From the NCBI GenBank assembly GCA_028749235.1, contig JAQULS010000008.1:5601-40603 (forward strand): a stretch of DNA of 35,003 nucleotides, read 5' to 3'. Below are positions 21,978 to 29,982 of this stretch, piece after piece (position 1 is the stretch's first letter; every line of letters begins with the position of its first letter). The DNA is from Acidobacteriota bacterium. Its GTDB lineage: Bacteria > Acidobacteriota > Aminicenantia > Aminicenantales > UBA4085. Under the pieces are notes generated by a model, which ran no database searches, had not been told where the DNA came from, and worked only from the letters and a program-made list of their open reading frames with translations. A program made the position numbers and the translations under genes.

Positions 21978-24058
21978 ACCTCCCGGAAAGCCCGGACCGT
22001 TCCTCCGCCCTCCGGCGCGGCCGCCGGGCCGACCTTTGGGCCTGGGCCCTCCTGGCCGCCCTCGTCGCGGCCTGGATCGTCCTGATGCTCCGCAACCTGG
22101 GCTACCTGTCGATGTGGATGGACGAGGGCTTCCACGCCCTGGCCGTGGACGGCGTCCTGAAGCACGGCTATCCGCTCTATCCCTCGGGCCACATCTACTG
22201 GAAGGCGATTCTGTATGTCTATGTCCTGACCGGCCTGGCCAAGGTCTTCGGGGCGACGGCGCTGACATTCCGTGTCTTCTCCGTGCTCTGCGGGGCCGGG
22301 CTCATTACCCTGGCCTATTTCGTCGGCCGGCGGTTCTTCTCCCGGACGATCGGCTTCCTGGCGGCACTCATCCTGGCCTTCTCGGTCTGGGAAGTCGAGT
22401 ACTCGCGGCTGGCCCTCTACTTCGTCCCTCTCCAGCTGGCCTACCTGGCCGGCCTCTACTTCTTTTACCAGGCCTTCATCGAGGACCGTCGCCGCTTTAT
22501 TCCCTGGGTTTACGTCCTGTTCATTCTCATTCCCCAGGTTCACCAGCTCGGCATGGGCTTGATCTTCTGCTTCCCGGCCCTCCTCGTGGTGCGCGGCTGG
22601 AAGCGCTTCTGGAAGAAGGACCACATCGTCGCCTTCGGCGTCGTGACCCTGAGCTACTGCCTGGTCCAGGTCCACGAGTATTTCTTCTGGAAGGTCGGCT
22701 ACGTCTACTACAAGGACGACGCCAGCCTGGGCGGCATGATCCGCTACTTCTTCTCCAGCTTCAACTTCACCTTCTTCAAGGAGCTGTTCGGGCTCTTCCC
22801 GCTGATGACCCTGGTCGTCCTGGGCGGGATCTTCCTCTATCTCGGCCGGCGCGCGGCGGCCGGCGGCGAAACGGGCGATCCCCGCGACCGGCCCTGGCTC
22901 TATCTCATCCTCTGCCTGCTCTTTCCCCTGATCTTCTGGGGCATTTTCCGGACCCGGGTCCAGCCCCGATACCTGGCCCAAGTCTATCCGGTGTTCGTCT
23001 TGCTTTTCCTGGTCGGATGGCAGCGGGCGTCGGCGGGGATCGCCGACCTCGTCCTGGCTCCGTTCGGGGCGGCCCGGCCGAAAGCCAAGGCCGTCGCGGC
23101 GGGCCTCGTCTTTCTGGCCGGAGCGGGCATCCTGACCGAGGGCGCCGGGCCGGGCCGCATGCTTTCGATCATCAACCGGCGCTACAACGATCGGATCACG
23201 TCCGAGCTGATCACCCGCTCCGGACGATTCGAACACTACGACAACAAGACGCCGGGCGAATACGTCCGCCGCTACTGGCGCGAGGGCGACATCGTCATCG
23301 CCACCCACATGATCTTTCAGCAGGTCTACGGCGGCCGGGTGGACTACTGGCTGTGGTCGGGCGGTCCCGGCACCTGGGACGCCTGGGAAAAGACGGCCGA
23401 CGGCTGGCGCGAGTACTACGTCGGCGCCCGCTGGATCAGCGACCTGGCCGGTTTGAAAGGCGTCATCGAAGGCGATCCCAAGCGGCGCGTCTGGATCGTC
23501 GGCTCGCCGTCCATGCTCCGGCGGGACCATGTTTCCACCGACATCTCCGGCTACGTGCGGTCGCGGCCGGAAAACCTCGTCTTCCGGGGCAAGGACGGCC
23601 TCTCGGAGACCTATCTCTGGAACGACGCGGCCGGAGAGCTTACGGGTCAACCCCGGACCCTGGAAGGGGAATGGCTTCCCGCGCGATGGGGCTCCGTCGC
23701 CTACGGCGAAAACACCTCGCGGCAAGCCTGGCTGGCCTGGAAAGGCAATCGCCGCGATGAATTCGACGTCGTCCTCCCGGACAGCATCGAGCCGGTCCGG
23801 TATGACCTGAAGCTGCGGGCCAAGACGGGACCGGTCCCCGCCGGCGCCGAGGCGGTGGCCGTCGCCGTGCTCGATCCGCGGACCGGCGACACGCTGCGCA
23901 CGCTCCGGGTTCCCGCGGCGAACGGGGCCTGGACCGATTATCACGCCTCGTTCCTGGCCCGGGAGAAGGGGGGCCTGAGGCTCCGCTTCTGGATCCCGGC
24001 CGGCGCGGAGCTCGACCTGGATTGGATCGATATCGTGGCGGCGGAGACGGTGCCGTGA
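21974..24058 (+). CDS. GT-C family membrane glycosyltransferase (PMT/ArnT-like) with C-terminal extension
   Basis: A 694-residue inner-membrane enzyme. The first helix (about 21-40) is followed by a periplasmic loop with WMDEGFH, where Asp50-Glu51 is the canonical acidic pair of the PMT/ArnT superfamily. About ten helices follow up to residue 385, with RVQPRYLAQVYP near the last helices. The remaining 300 residues are soluble and include a probable beta-sandwich at the C-terminus (about 565-690), which may bind sugar. The family transfers a sugar from a polyprenyl-phosphate carrier onto protein, lipid or glycan outside the inner membrane. The upstream GT2 would make exactly that type of donor. 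It overlaps its neighbours by 4 nt at each end. Confidence 0.83.
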   Translation: MNLPESPDRSSALRRGRRADLWAWALLAALVAAWIVLMLRNLGYLSMWMDEGFHALAVDGVLKHGYPLYPSGHIYWKAILYVYVLTGLAKVFGATALTFRVFSVLCGAGLITLAYFVGRRFFSRTIGFLAALILAFSVWEVEYSRLALYFVPLQLAYLAGLYFFYQAFIEDRRRFIPWVYVLFILIPQVHQLGMGLIFCFPALLVVRGWKRFWKKDHIVAFGVVTLSYCLVQVHEYFFWKVGYVYYKDDASLGGMIRYFFSSFNFTFFKELFGLFPLMTLVVLGGIFLYLGRRAAAGGETGDPRDRPWLYLILCLLFPLIFWGIFRTRVQPRYLAQVYPVFVLLFLVGWQRASAGIADLVLAPFGAARPKAKAVAAGLVFLAGAGILTEGAGPGRMLSIINRRYNDRITSELITRSGRFEHYDNKTPGEYVRRYWREGDIVIATHMIFQQVYGGRVDYWLWSGGPGTWDAWEKTADGWREYYVGARWISDLAGLKGVIEGDPKRRVWIVGSPSMLRRDHVSTDISGYVRSRPENLVFRGKDGLSETYLWNDAAGELTGQPRTLEGEWLPARWGSVAYGENTSRQAWLAWKGNRRDEFDVVLPDSIEPVRYDLKLRAKTGPVPAGAEAVAVAVLDPRTGDTLRTLRVPAANGAWTDYHASFLAREKGGLRLRFWIPAGAELDLDWIDIVAAETVP

Positions 24059-24807
24059 CGGAGCCGCGTTTTCCCGGCAGCACCCAGAAGGAGCTGCAGG
24101 CTTCCGGCCGCTCGGCCCGGGCCAAGTACCGGACGCTTTTTATCGGGCGCCGGGGACTGGGCCCCCTGCTGAAATACGAGCTTGTGAACCTCTTTGTCCT
24201 GCCCGTTCCCGGCGCGCTGGGGCTTGTCCTGCGGAAGATCTTCCTGCCGGGCCTCCTGGGCCGGGTCGGCCGCGGCGTCGTTTTCGGCCGCGCCATCACC
24301 CTGCGGCATCCCCACAAGATCCGGATCGGCGACAACGCCGTCATCGACGACGGGGCGGTGCTCGACGCCAAGGGCGAGGCCAATGAGGGCATCCGGATCG
24401 GGGCCGGGGCCCTCATCGGACGCAACACCGTGCTGAGCTGCAAGGAAGGCTCGATCGTCCTGGGCGAGAAATGCAACGTCTCGGCCAACTGCAGCCTGCT
24501 TTCCGAAACCTCCATCGAGATCGGGCGGGGCTGTTTCCTGGCCGGCGGCTGCTACCTCGTGGCCGGGGGAAATCATCCGGTCAAGGACGCCTCGCGGCCG
24601 ATCATGGACCAGCCGTCCGAGGCCAAGGGCGGCATCCGGATCGGGGACGACGTCTGGCTGGGGGCCGGCGTCACGGTTCTCGACGGGGTGACGATCGGGC
24701 GGGGGACGATCGTGGGCGCGGGCGCGATCGTGGCCGCGTCGCTGCCGGAGTACGCCTACGTCGTCGCGGACCGGCGGCTGCGGATCTCCGACCGCCGCTC
24801 GCTCTAA
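24055..24807 (+). CDS. left-handed beta-helix acyltransferase (hexapeptide repeat)
   Basis: A 250-residue protein with a GTG start at 24055, set by a GTGA overlap with the upstream stop codon. Hexapeptide repeats run from about residue 75 to 240: IRIGDNAVIDDGAVL, IRIGAGALIGRNTVL, IVLGEKCNVSANC, IEIGRGCFLAG and IRIGDDVWLGAGVTVLDGVTIG. GNHP in the loop before the last coils is typical of the His of CysE/NodL/WcaF-type transferases. It probably adds an acetyl or other acyl group to a sugar during glycan assembly. An N-terminal amphipathic/hydrophobic stretch of about 70 residues precedes the helix and may tether it to the membrane. It is the last gene of the operon. Confidence 0.85.
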   Translation: MTEPRFPGSTQKELQASGRSARAKYRTLFIGRRGLGPLLKYELVNLFVLPVPGALGLVLRKIFLPGLLGRVGRGVVFGRAITLRHPHKIRIGDNAVIDDGAVLDAKGEANEGIRIGAGALIGRNTVLSCKEGSIVLGEKCNVSANCSLLSETSIEIGRGCFLAGGCYLVAGGNHPVKDASRPIMDQPSEAKGGIRIGDDVWLGAGVTVLDGVTIGRGTIVGAGAIVAASLPEYAYVVADRRLRISDRRSL

Positions 24808-24814
24808 ATAGCGA

Positions 24815-24833
24815 TCCCCCCATCTTCGGGGGA
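24815..24833 (+). terminator. hairpin after the acyltransferase gene
   Basis: TCCCCC (24815-24820) and GGGGGA (24828-24833) form a 6-bp stem with a 7-nt loop, 7 nt after the stop codon. No T tract follows, so termination is only plausible. Confidence 0.4.
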
Positions 24834-24936
24834 CGGTCATGCGGCGCGGTATCCAGCCAACGGCGTAATCGCGAGGGCCCAGTCCTATTTCCGAAGACGC
24901 TGAACACTTGAATCTTATTGGTATCACCTCCCCAGC

Positions 24937-24953
24937 CCCTCCTTCAAGGAGGG
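24937..24953. terminator. hairpin between convergent operons
   Basis: CCCTCC (24937-24942) and GGAGGG (24948-24953) enclose a 5-nt loop, in the 212-nt gap between the convergent acyltransferase and methyltransferase genes. TTT follows on the plus strand. I see no gene in the rest of this gap. Confidence 0.35.
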
Positions 24954-25019
24954 TTTGGGAATGCGCCTTCGGCTGCATGGGCCGAGGGAACACGGCTCTT
25001 GCCACGCGCCGGAGGTTGT

Positions 25020-25781
25020 TTATAAAGGTTTGCGGGCCTTGTAGATGAAGTTCGACGAGGAATCGAAGCGGCCCGAGTGGGCCAGAGACTTCTCGATCAC
25101 GTAGCCGCGCTCTTCCAGGAAGGTCTTGATCTCCTCCGGCGTGTAATAGTGCCGGATGGGGACGAAATACCAGTCCAGGATCAGCTCGGACAGCTTCTCG
25201 CCCTGCCGCGACTTCTCCCGCTTCTTGAAGATGAAGACGATGGGCGTGCCGAAGAAGGCCATGACCTTGGCTAGAAAGTTCCAGGACCAGCGCGGCGTCC
25301 GGATGAGCGTCTTGCGGATGATCTCGTGGATCCAGGTGACCTTGGTCTTCTTGTAGATGGCCAGGAAGATCGAGCCGCCGGGCTTGAGCGTCCGCATGAG
25401 CTCGGTGATGGCGGCCGGCGGATTGGTGGTGTGGTGAACGGTGCCCCAGGCCCAGACGATGTCGAAAAAGGCGTCGGGATAGGGCAGGTGGAGCATATCC
25501 TGTTTTTCGAAGCGGGCGTTCGTGAGGCCGAAGCGCTGCTTGAGGCTCTCGGCCGTACCCAACGAACCGGGGCTGATGTCGATGCCCGTGACCATGGCGG
25601 CCCCGTTTTTGGCGAAGATGGTGCTGAAGATCCCGGTGCCGCAGCCGGCGTCGAGGACGGTCCGCCCTTTCACTTCCTCGGGCGCATAGAAGAGGGCCCA
25701 ATGCTTTTCGGAAGCTTCATATTCGGGGACGTATTCCGTCCAGACGACGTCGTAGAAACGGCCGACTTTTTCCTTGTTCAT
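25020..25781 (-). CDS. class I SAM-dependent methyltransferase
   Basis: A 253-residue Rossmann-fold methyltransferase of the methyltransf_11/25 type. Motif I is VLDAGCGTGIF (42-52), the acidic SAM ribose ligand follows in GIDIS (66-70), and the post-I region has QDMLHLPYPDAFFDIVWAWGTVHH, typical of UbiE/Coq5-like small-molecule enzymes. Between residues 150 and 200 is a basic, partly hydrophobic insertion (WNFLAKVMAFFGTPIVFIFKKREK) that may touch the membrane. The C-terminal segment RHYYTPEEIKTFLEERGY is common in these proteins. Substrate unknown; the neighbours suggest a sugar or lipid-linked sugar. An AAGGA ribosome binding site precedes ATG 25781. Confidence 0.85.
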   Translation of the reverse strand: MNKEKVGRFYDVVWTEYVPEYEASEKHWALFYAPEEVKGRTVLDAGCGTGIFSTIFAKNGAAMVTGIDISPGSLGTAESLKQRFGLTNARFEKQDMLHLPYPDAFFDIVWAWGTVHHTTNPPAAITELMRTLKPGGSIFLAIYKKTKVTWIHEIIRKTLIRTPRWSWNFLAKVMAFFGTPIVFIFKKREKSRQGEKLSELILDWYFVPIRHYYTPEEIKTFLEERGYVIEKSLAHSGRFDSSSNFIYKARKPL

Positions 25782-25807
25782 GGGAAATCCTTGAAAAAGA
25801 GGGGCTT

Positions 25808-25836
25808 AGTGTAACGGCTCGGGGCGGGGAAGTCAA
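25808..25836 (-). promoter_or_regulatory. sigma70-like promoter of the methyltransferase gene
   Basis: On the minus strand TTGACT (25836-25831) and TACACT (25813-25808) are 17 bp apart, in the gap after the GT87-like gene. The leader would be about 20 nt and holds the AAGGA site. Confidence 0.55.
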
Positions 25837-25848
25837 TCGATCGGCGGA

Positions 25849-27081
25849 TCAGCGGCGGTCCGGGGCCGGGCTGGAATCCGGGAAAGCATCCGGAATCCCG
25901 CGGGGTTTTCCGACGTACAGAATCCAGGTCAACCCCGTCAGGAAAAGGGGATAATAGGTCCAGAAATATTCCGCCACGGGGCGCAAGCCCAGAGCCGAGA
26001 TGCTGTCCGGCGTATCGAGGATGAGCAGCAGAAAGAGGAAAACGATTCCCTTGTCCCGAGCCCGCGTCCGCAACGCGACATAACCGGGGAGAAGAACGAT
26101 CAGGTAGGAGTAGTCCTTCGTGCGGGGGCTGATGAGGCAGAAGACCAGGCAGGCGAGGAAGACCAGCATCCGATCGGCATCCGCGCCCCAAGCGGCCCGG
26201 CGACGCAGGTAGGCTCGGAGGCTGATCAGGACGATCGCGAGGGCCGCGGCCGCAAAAAGGATCTGGGCCAAGGCCGCGGGCAGCGGCCGGCCGATCACGC
26301 CGGCCATCCTGTCCAGGACCGTCTTGAGAAAGCTGACCAGGGACAGATTCCGATTCCCCCATTCGTTCGAACCGGGACCCGTGAGCGTATGCAGGAACGA
26401 GCGATAAAGGCCGGGATTGAGAAGATAGGAGAGGCCTTGGACGAGGAGAAACGATGCCCCGGCCGAGGCCGCCAGGAGGAATCGGCGGCGGGCCTTGGAA
26501 AAAAGAAGGAGAACCAGGAAAAAGAGAGGCAGGATTTTAAACAGGGAAACGAGAACGATAAGAAGGCTGAAGAGAATATACCGCTTCCGCAGAAAGAAGG
26601 CGAAGGCCGCCCAGAGACCGGCCTGCTCAAAAAGCGCGAAGTTGCCCGACAGGAAATCCGCCGTCAGGGCGTAGTGGAAGGCGAAGAACAGGAAAATGAA
26701 AAAGCCGGGATCCAGGGGGCCCAGGCGGAACTCTTTTTGCCACAGCAGGACCAAGCCGAGAAGCGTTAACAGCTTCAGGATCAGAACGAGCGTGTAGGCG
26801 TTCTTGAAGGAAAAAAGAGTGAATAGACGATAGAACCAGATCGAGGGGGGCGTATATATGTAGAATTGTTCGACGGGAGATCCGGCCATGTGCCGAAGGT
26901 ACGGGGCATCGTAGAAATCCAAGCCTTCGGCCTGAACCCGGGCCGCGTAATAGTCTTTTTTAAAGTCCCACTGATAGACATTGCCGTATTTATGGATCGT
27001 CAGCAGGCTGGCGGCGAGATAGGCCGCGAAGGCCAGCGCCAGCAGCGCTTTGAAACCGTATTTATTAATAAAATTCCCCAT
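25849..27081 (-). CDS. GT87-like membrane glycosyltransferase (DUF2029 type)
   Basis: A 410-residue polytopic inner-membrane protein with roughly ten hydrophobic helices. After the first helix the periplasmic loop carries QWDFKKDYYAARVQAEG and FYIYTPPS. That pattern (an Asp pair, Y-x-A, later Y-x-PP) is typical of the GT87/DUF2029 GT-C family, which includes polyprenyl-phosphomannose-dependent mannosyltransferases. SGNFALFEQ and LFKILPLFFL in the middle fit the same family. Base composition is less GC-rich than in the neighbours around 22 kb. The gene stands alone with its own promoter, and the methyltransferase gene follows after 67 nt. Donor and acceptor are unknown. Confidence 0.75.
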   Translation of the reverse strand: MGNFINKYGFKALLALAFAAYLAASLLTIHKYGNVYQWDFKKDYYAARVQAEGLDFYDAPYLRHMAGSPVEQFYIYTPPSIWFYRLFTLFSFKNAYTLVLILKLLTLLGLVLLWQKEFRLGPLDPGFFIFLFFAFHYALTADFLSGNFALFEQAGLWAAFAFFLRKRYILFSLLIVLVSLFKILPLFFLVLLLFSKARRRFLLAASAGASFLLVQGLSYLLNPGLYRSFLHTLTGPGSNEWGNRNLSLVSFLKTVLDRMAGVIGRPLPAALAQILFAAAALAIVLISLRAYLRRRAAWGADADRMLVFLACLVFCLISPRTKDYSYLIVLLPGYVALRTRARDKGIVFLFLLLILDTPDSISALGLRPVAEYFWTYYPLFLTGLTWILYVGKPRGIPDAFPDSSPAPDRR

Positions 27082-27100
27082 CTCACTCTGGCCCGGCGAA

Positions 27101-27130
27101 TGTATACCACGGAAATACGGTGATGGTCAA
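27101..27130 (-). promoter_or_regulatory. sigma70-like promoter of the GT87-like gene
   Basis: On the minus strand TTGACC (27130-27125) and TATACA (27106-27101) are separated by 18 bp. Transcription would start about 12 nt before ATG 27081. Confidence 0.55.
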
Positions 27131-27215
27131 AATATCAAGCCCTGTCCAGCGGTTCTTTTGCGTCAGGCCGAAGCGCGGTGGCGGCGGTTTTTAAGGGAGG
27201 AACGGGAGCGCGGGC

Positions 27216-28034
27216 TTAGGGCGCATCCATAATACGGGCGTTGGCGTACGAGTCCTCGACGAGCATCCGGATGTGCTTGATGATGATCCCGCCGTCGACC
27301 TTGAACTTGGTCCGCTTGATGAACAGGCGGCCGTCGGGAAGGGTCTCGATATCGGCTTCGGCCCAGAGCTCCTTGACGTAGCGGGGATTCTTGGACGGCC
27401 GGACTTCGGCTCGCAGGATGCCGTAACGGACCGGGTCGATGGTGTAGATACCGTTCCAGAGCTTGCCGTCCGGAACCTTGGCCCGGGCTTCCAGGAGGAT
27501 GTAGGGCGAGCCGCCGGCGGGTCGCAGGGCGAATTCGAACCCCGGGCGCTTGTCCGAGGCGAAGGGCAGGATCTCATCCAGGTCGAAGGAACCGGAGCGG
27601 CGGCCTTCCTTGGCCTTGCCCTCGCGGGCCGCTTCCTCGCGGCGCTTGCGCTCTTTTTCCTGGCGGGTCCGCTGTTCTTCGGCGTAGGCCCGGGTGATGT
27701 CGGAGTCCCGGCCGTCCTCGGTCACGATGGCCTTGAGGATCTCCTCCGCCCGGACGCCGTCGGCGACGCGGACGATTTTAGTCACCCGGGTGATCTTCTC
27801 GGGCCGGCCGTTCTTGTCGAGCTCGGTGATCACCGTGGTCGAATCGGCGGTCCACCCCCGGTAGGTGAAGCCGGCTTTAAGGCGCGCTTCGACGCCTTTG
27901 AGCAGGTCCGGCAGGCCGGGCCCGGCTTGGCCGGGCAGCAGCGGGGGAATGATCAAGGCGAGGAGGACGGCGGCCGCCCGGTTTATCCGGCGGCGGGGAG
28001 GTTGGATCAGGGGAGTCGTCATGGCCGAGCGCAT
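27216..28034 (-). CDS. exported protein of unknown function, LolA/outer-membrane-lipoprotein-sorting-like
   Basis: About 272 residues. After an Arg-rich start, residues 18-36 are a hydrophobic signal segment ending at GQA, so the protein is periplasmic or surface-exposed. A central charged, probably coiled helix (about 115-145, many Glu, Lys and Arg) separates two beta-rich parts. The second part (YILLEARAKVP, IDPVRYGILRAEVRPS, RLFIKRTKFKVDGGI) has the strand pattern of LolA-like or YhcN-like lipid-binding folds, but no signature is decisive. The start is uncertain: ATG 28034 and ATG 28022 are both possible and neither has a good ribosome binding site. It has no operon partner. Confidence 0.7.
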   Translation of the reverse strand: MRSAMTTPLIQPPRRRINRAAAVLLALIIPPLLPGQAGPGLPDLLKGVEARLKAGFTYRGWTADSTTVITELDKNGRPEKITRVTKIVRVADGVRAEEILKAIVTEDGRDSDITRAYAEEQRTRQEKERKRREEAAREGKAKEGRRSGSFDLDEILPFASDKRPGFEFALRPAGGSPYILLEARAKVPDGKLWNGIYTIDPVRYGILRAEVRPSKNPRYVKELWAEADIETLPDGRLFIKRTKFKVDGGIIIKHIRMLVEDSYANARIMDAP

Positions 28035-28139
28035 ATCCTATTCGAGACGATAGTCCCGCGCAAGACATTCAAGTGTGAGGCTTCTTGCCGGTCCGTTTTT
28101 GGGTCCGGCGATACGGCTTCGATCTAAGGCGGCTTTTCC

Positions 28140-28169
28140 TTGACGCTGCGCTCTTCCTTCCGATATATT
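28140..28169 (+). promoter_or_regulatory. sigma70-like promoter of the epimerase-nucleotidyltransferase-GT2 cassette
   Basis: TTGACG (28140-28145) and TATATT (28164-28169) are separated by 18 bp; each matches the consensus at five of six bases. The leader to ATG 28215 would be about 39 nt. Confidence 0.6.
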
Positions 28170-28214
28170 CTTAGGGAGATATCTTGCTCTAAAAATCGCG
28201 ATCGACGGAATACG

Positions 28215-29252
28215 ATGAAAGTGCTCGTGACGGGCGGCTGTGGCTTTCTGGGGACGAACCTGTGCCTCTTCTATCGGGAACGGGGCGCGGATGTGGTGGC
28301 TTACGACAATCTGGCCAAGCATGAATTCAAGCGCAACCCCTATATGAAGCCGGAGGCTCGGACTTATAACCGGGAATTGCTGGAGCGACAGGGAGTCCGG
28401 GTCGTTGTGGAGGACATCCGGAGTCAAGAGGCCCTTCTCCGATATGCCGAGGATCGAGATTACATTTGCCATACGGCAGCCCAGCCGGCCATGACGATCT
28501 CTTGGGAGGATCCTGAGCTCGACTTCTCCACGAATACGCTGGGAACGTTCAACGTCCTGGAAACGGCCCGCAAGCTGGGAATCCCCGTCGCCGTCTGTTC
28601 CAGCATCCACACGTTCGGACCGGATAAAATCAATTCGGAGTTGAGGGAAGAGAAAACCCGGTATGCCCGCACGCCGGCCATGATTGCGGAGGAGGAACCT
28701 CTTCTTCAGGGGGTCATCACGCCGCTCCACGCCTCCAAGCGAAGCAACGAGATCTATGCCCAAAGCTATATCGATACGTTCAAACTCAAAGCCGCTTGCT
28801 TCCGATTGACGGGGATCTACGGACCGTATCAATTCGGCGGTGAGGATCATGGTTGGGTGGCCAATTTCGCGATCCGTGCCGTCATCGGTGAACCGCTGAC
28901 GGTTTTCGGGACCGGCCGACAGTTGCGGGATATTCTTTTCGCCTCGGATGTCGCTGAAGCTTTCGACCGCTTCTATCAAAAGCCGATGCCGGGCATCTAT
29001 GTCCTGGGCGGCGGCGAGCCGAATATGATTTCCCTTCTTGAATCCATCGACTTGATCGCCCGCCTCGTCGGAAAGCGGTTAGATACGCGATTCGAGAAGG
29101 AACGATTCGGAGACCTGAAGTATTTCGTCGGGGATTCAAGCCGCTTCCATCAGGCGACGGGGTGGTCCCCAAAGGTTCGCCCCGAGGAAGGCATAGGCCG
29201 CTTGATAGACTGGATAAAAGCCAATGAACGCCTCTTTTACAAAAAAGCCTGA
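28215..29252 (+). CDS. NAD-dependent sugar epimerase/dehydratase family protein, catalytic Tyr replaced
   Basis: A 345-residue extended short-chain dehydrogenase. The NAD-binding GGCGFLG (7-13) follows MKVLVT; ATG 28215 is the start because it begins the first Rossmann strand. HTAAQPAMTISWEDP (86-100) resembles CDP-paratose/tyvelose 2-epimerases. The usual Y-x-x-x-K active site is not intact: Lys175 is present in PLHASKRSNE, but the tyrosine position is Leu171. GIYGPYQFG and a C-terminal GWSPKV segment are normal for the family. It is the first gene of a three-gene cassette that is visibly less GC-rich than the flanks, and it overlaps the nucleotidyltransferase gene by 29 nt. It may be a diverged enzyme or a non-catalytic nucleotide-sugar binder. 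Confidence 0.82.
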   Translation: MKVLVTGGCGFLGTNLCLFYRERGADVVAYDNLAKHEFKRNPYMKPEARTYNRELLERQGVRVVVEDIRSQEALLRYAEDRDYICHTAAQPAMTISWEDPELDFSTNTLGTFNVLETARKLGIPVAVCSSIHTFGPDKINSELREEKTRYARTPAMIAEEEPLLQGVITPLHASKRSNEIYAQSYIDTFKLKAACFRLTGIYGPYQFGGEDHGWVANFAIRAVIGEPLTVFGTGRQLRDILFASDVAEAFDRFYQKPMPGIYVLGGGEPNMISLLESIDLIARLVGKRLDTRFEKERFGDLKYFVGDSSRFHQATGWSPKVRPEEGIGRLIDWIKANERLFYKKA

Positions 29253-29982
29253 CGCTTTGAAAGCCCTCATCCTTGCGGGAGGGCGGGGGAAGAGACTCAA
29301 CGCGGTCACGGAAGAAGAGAACAAGTGCATGATCGTCTTCCGAGGCCGTCCTCTGATTGAATACAGCCTGGAAAACGCCGTCAGATTGGGAGTCGAAGAG
29401 ATTGTCGTTGTCGTCGGCCACTTAGCCGAACAGATTATCAACCAATATGGAATTTCCTATCAAGGAACCCGCATCCGGTACGTAATCCAAAGAGAGCAAC
29501 TCGGGCTTGTCCACGCCATGGCCTGCGGCCAAAGCGCTGTCGGCGGAGCCGATTTCCTCCTTTTTTTGGGCGATGAATTCTTTATCCAGCCCGATCATGA
29601 GACGATGGTCAGGGCCTTTCGGGAGGACGGCATTTTCGCCGTTTGCGGCGTTATCGAGGCCCCCGATCTGAGCCTCATAAGCAAAACATACTCCATCCTG
29701 TTCGATGCCAACAGCCGGATGATTCTTCGGCTGATCGAAAAGCCTCGTAATCCTCTCAACCACTTTATGGGAACGGGAAATATCGTTTTCAAGAATCAGA
29801 TTTTTGATTATATCGAAAAAACCCCCATCAATCCGCAACGAGGCGAACGGGAGCTTCCGGATTTCATCCAAGCCGCCATAGACGACGGCAAGAAGATCAT
29901 TTTCTTCGAACTGGCTTCCAAGTACGTCAATATCAACACGGCCGAGGACATCACCATCTTAAACGAGCTTCAGCCGTCATGA
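29224..29982 (+). CDS. sugar-1-phosphate nucleotidyltransferase family protein
   Basis: A 252-residue protein of the nucleotidyltransferase superfamily that includes GlmU, RmlA and HddC. The nucleotide loop LAGGRGKRLNAVTEEENKC (17-35) resembles the G-G-x-G-x-R-L consensus, and FRGRPLIEYSLENA follows. LFLGDEFF supplies the acidic metal-site motif, and IEKPRNPLNHFMGTGN matches the central E-K-P of sugar nucleotidyltransferases. It should activate a sugar phosphate as an NDP-sugar. It overlaps the epimerase gene by 29 nt and the GT2 gene by 4 nt (ATGA), so the three are translated together: activate, modify, transfer. The sugar cannot be predicted. Confidence 0.85.
   Translation: MNASFTKKPDALKALILAGGRGKRLNAVTEEENKCMIVFRGRPLIEYSLENAVRLGVEEIVVVVGHLAEQIINQYGISYQGTRIRYVIQREQLGLVHAMACGQSAVGGADFLLFLGDEFFIQPDHETMVRAFREDGIFAVCGVIEAPDLSLISKTYSILFDANSRMILRLIEKPRNPLNHFMGTGNIVFKNQIFDYIEKTPINPQRGERELPDFIQAAIDDGKKIIFFELASKYVNINTAEDITILNELQPS

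Noticed and set aside
21920-23944. A 674-residue open frame on the minus strand opposite the GT-C gene.
   Set aside because: It is antisense to a clear membrane glycosyltransferase and consists of charged low-complexity sequence without a domain.
24907-24917. An 11-nt match to an arm of the palindromic element at 30733 (CTTGAATCTTA).
   Set aside because: It is too short to be distinguished from chance and is not part of a palindrome here.
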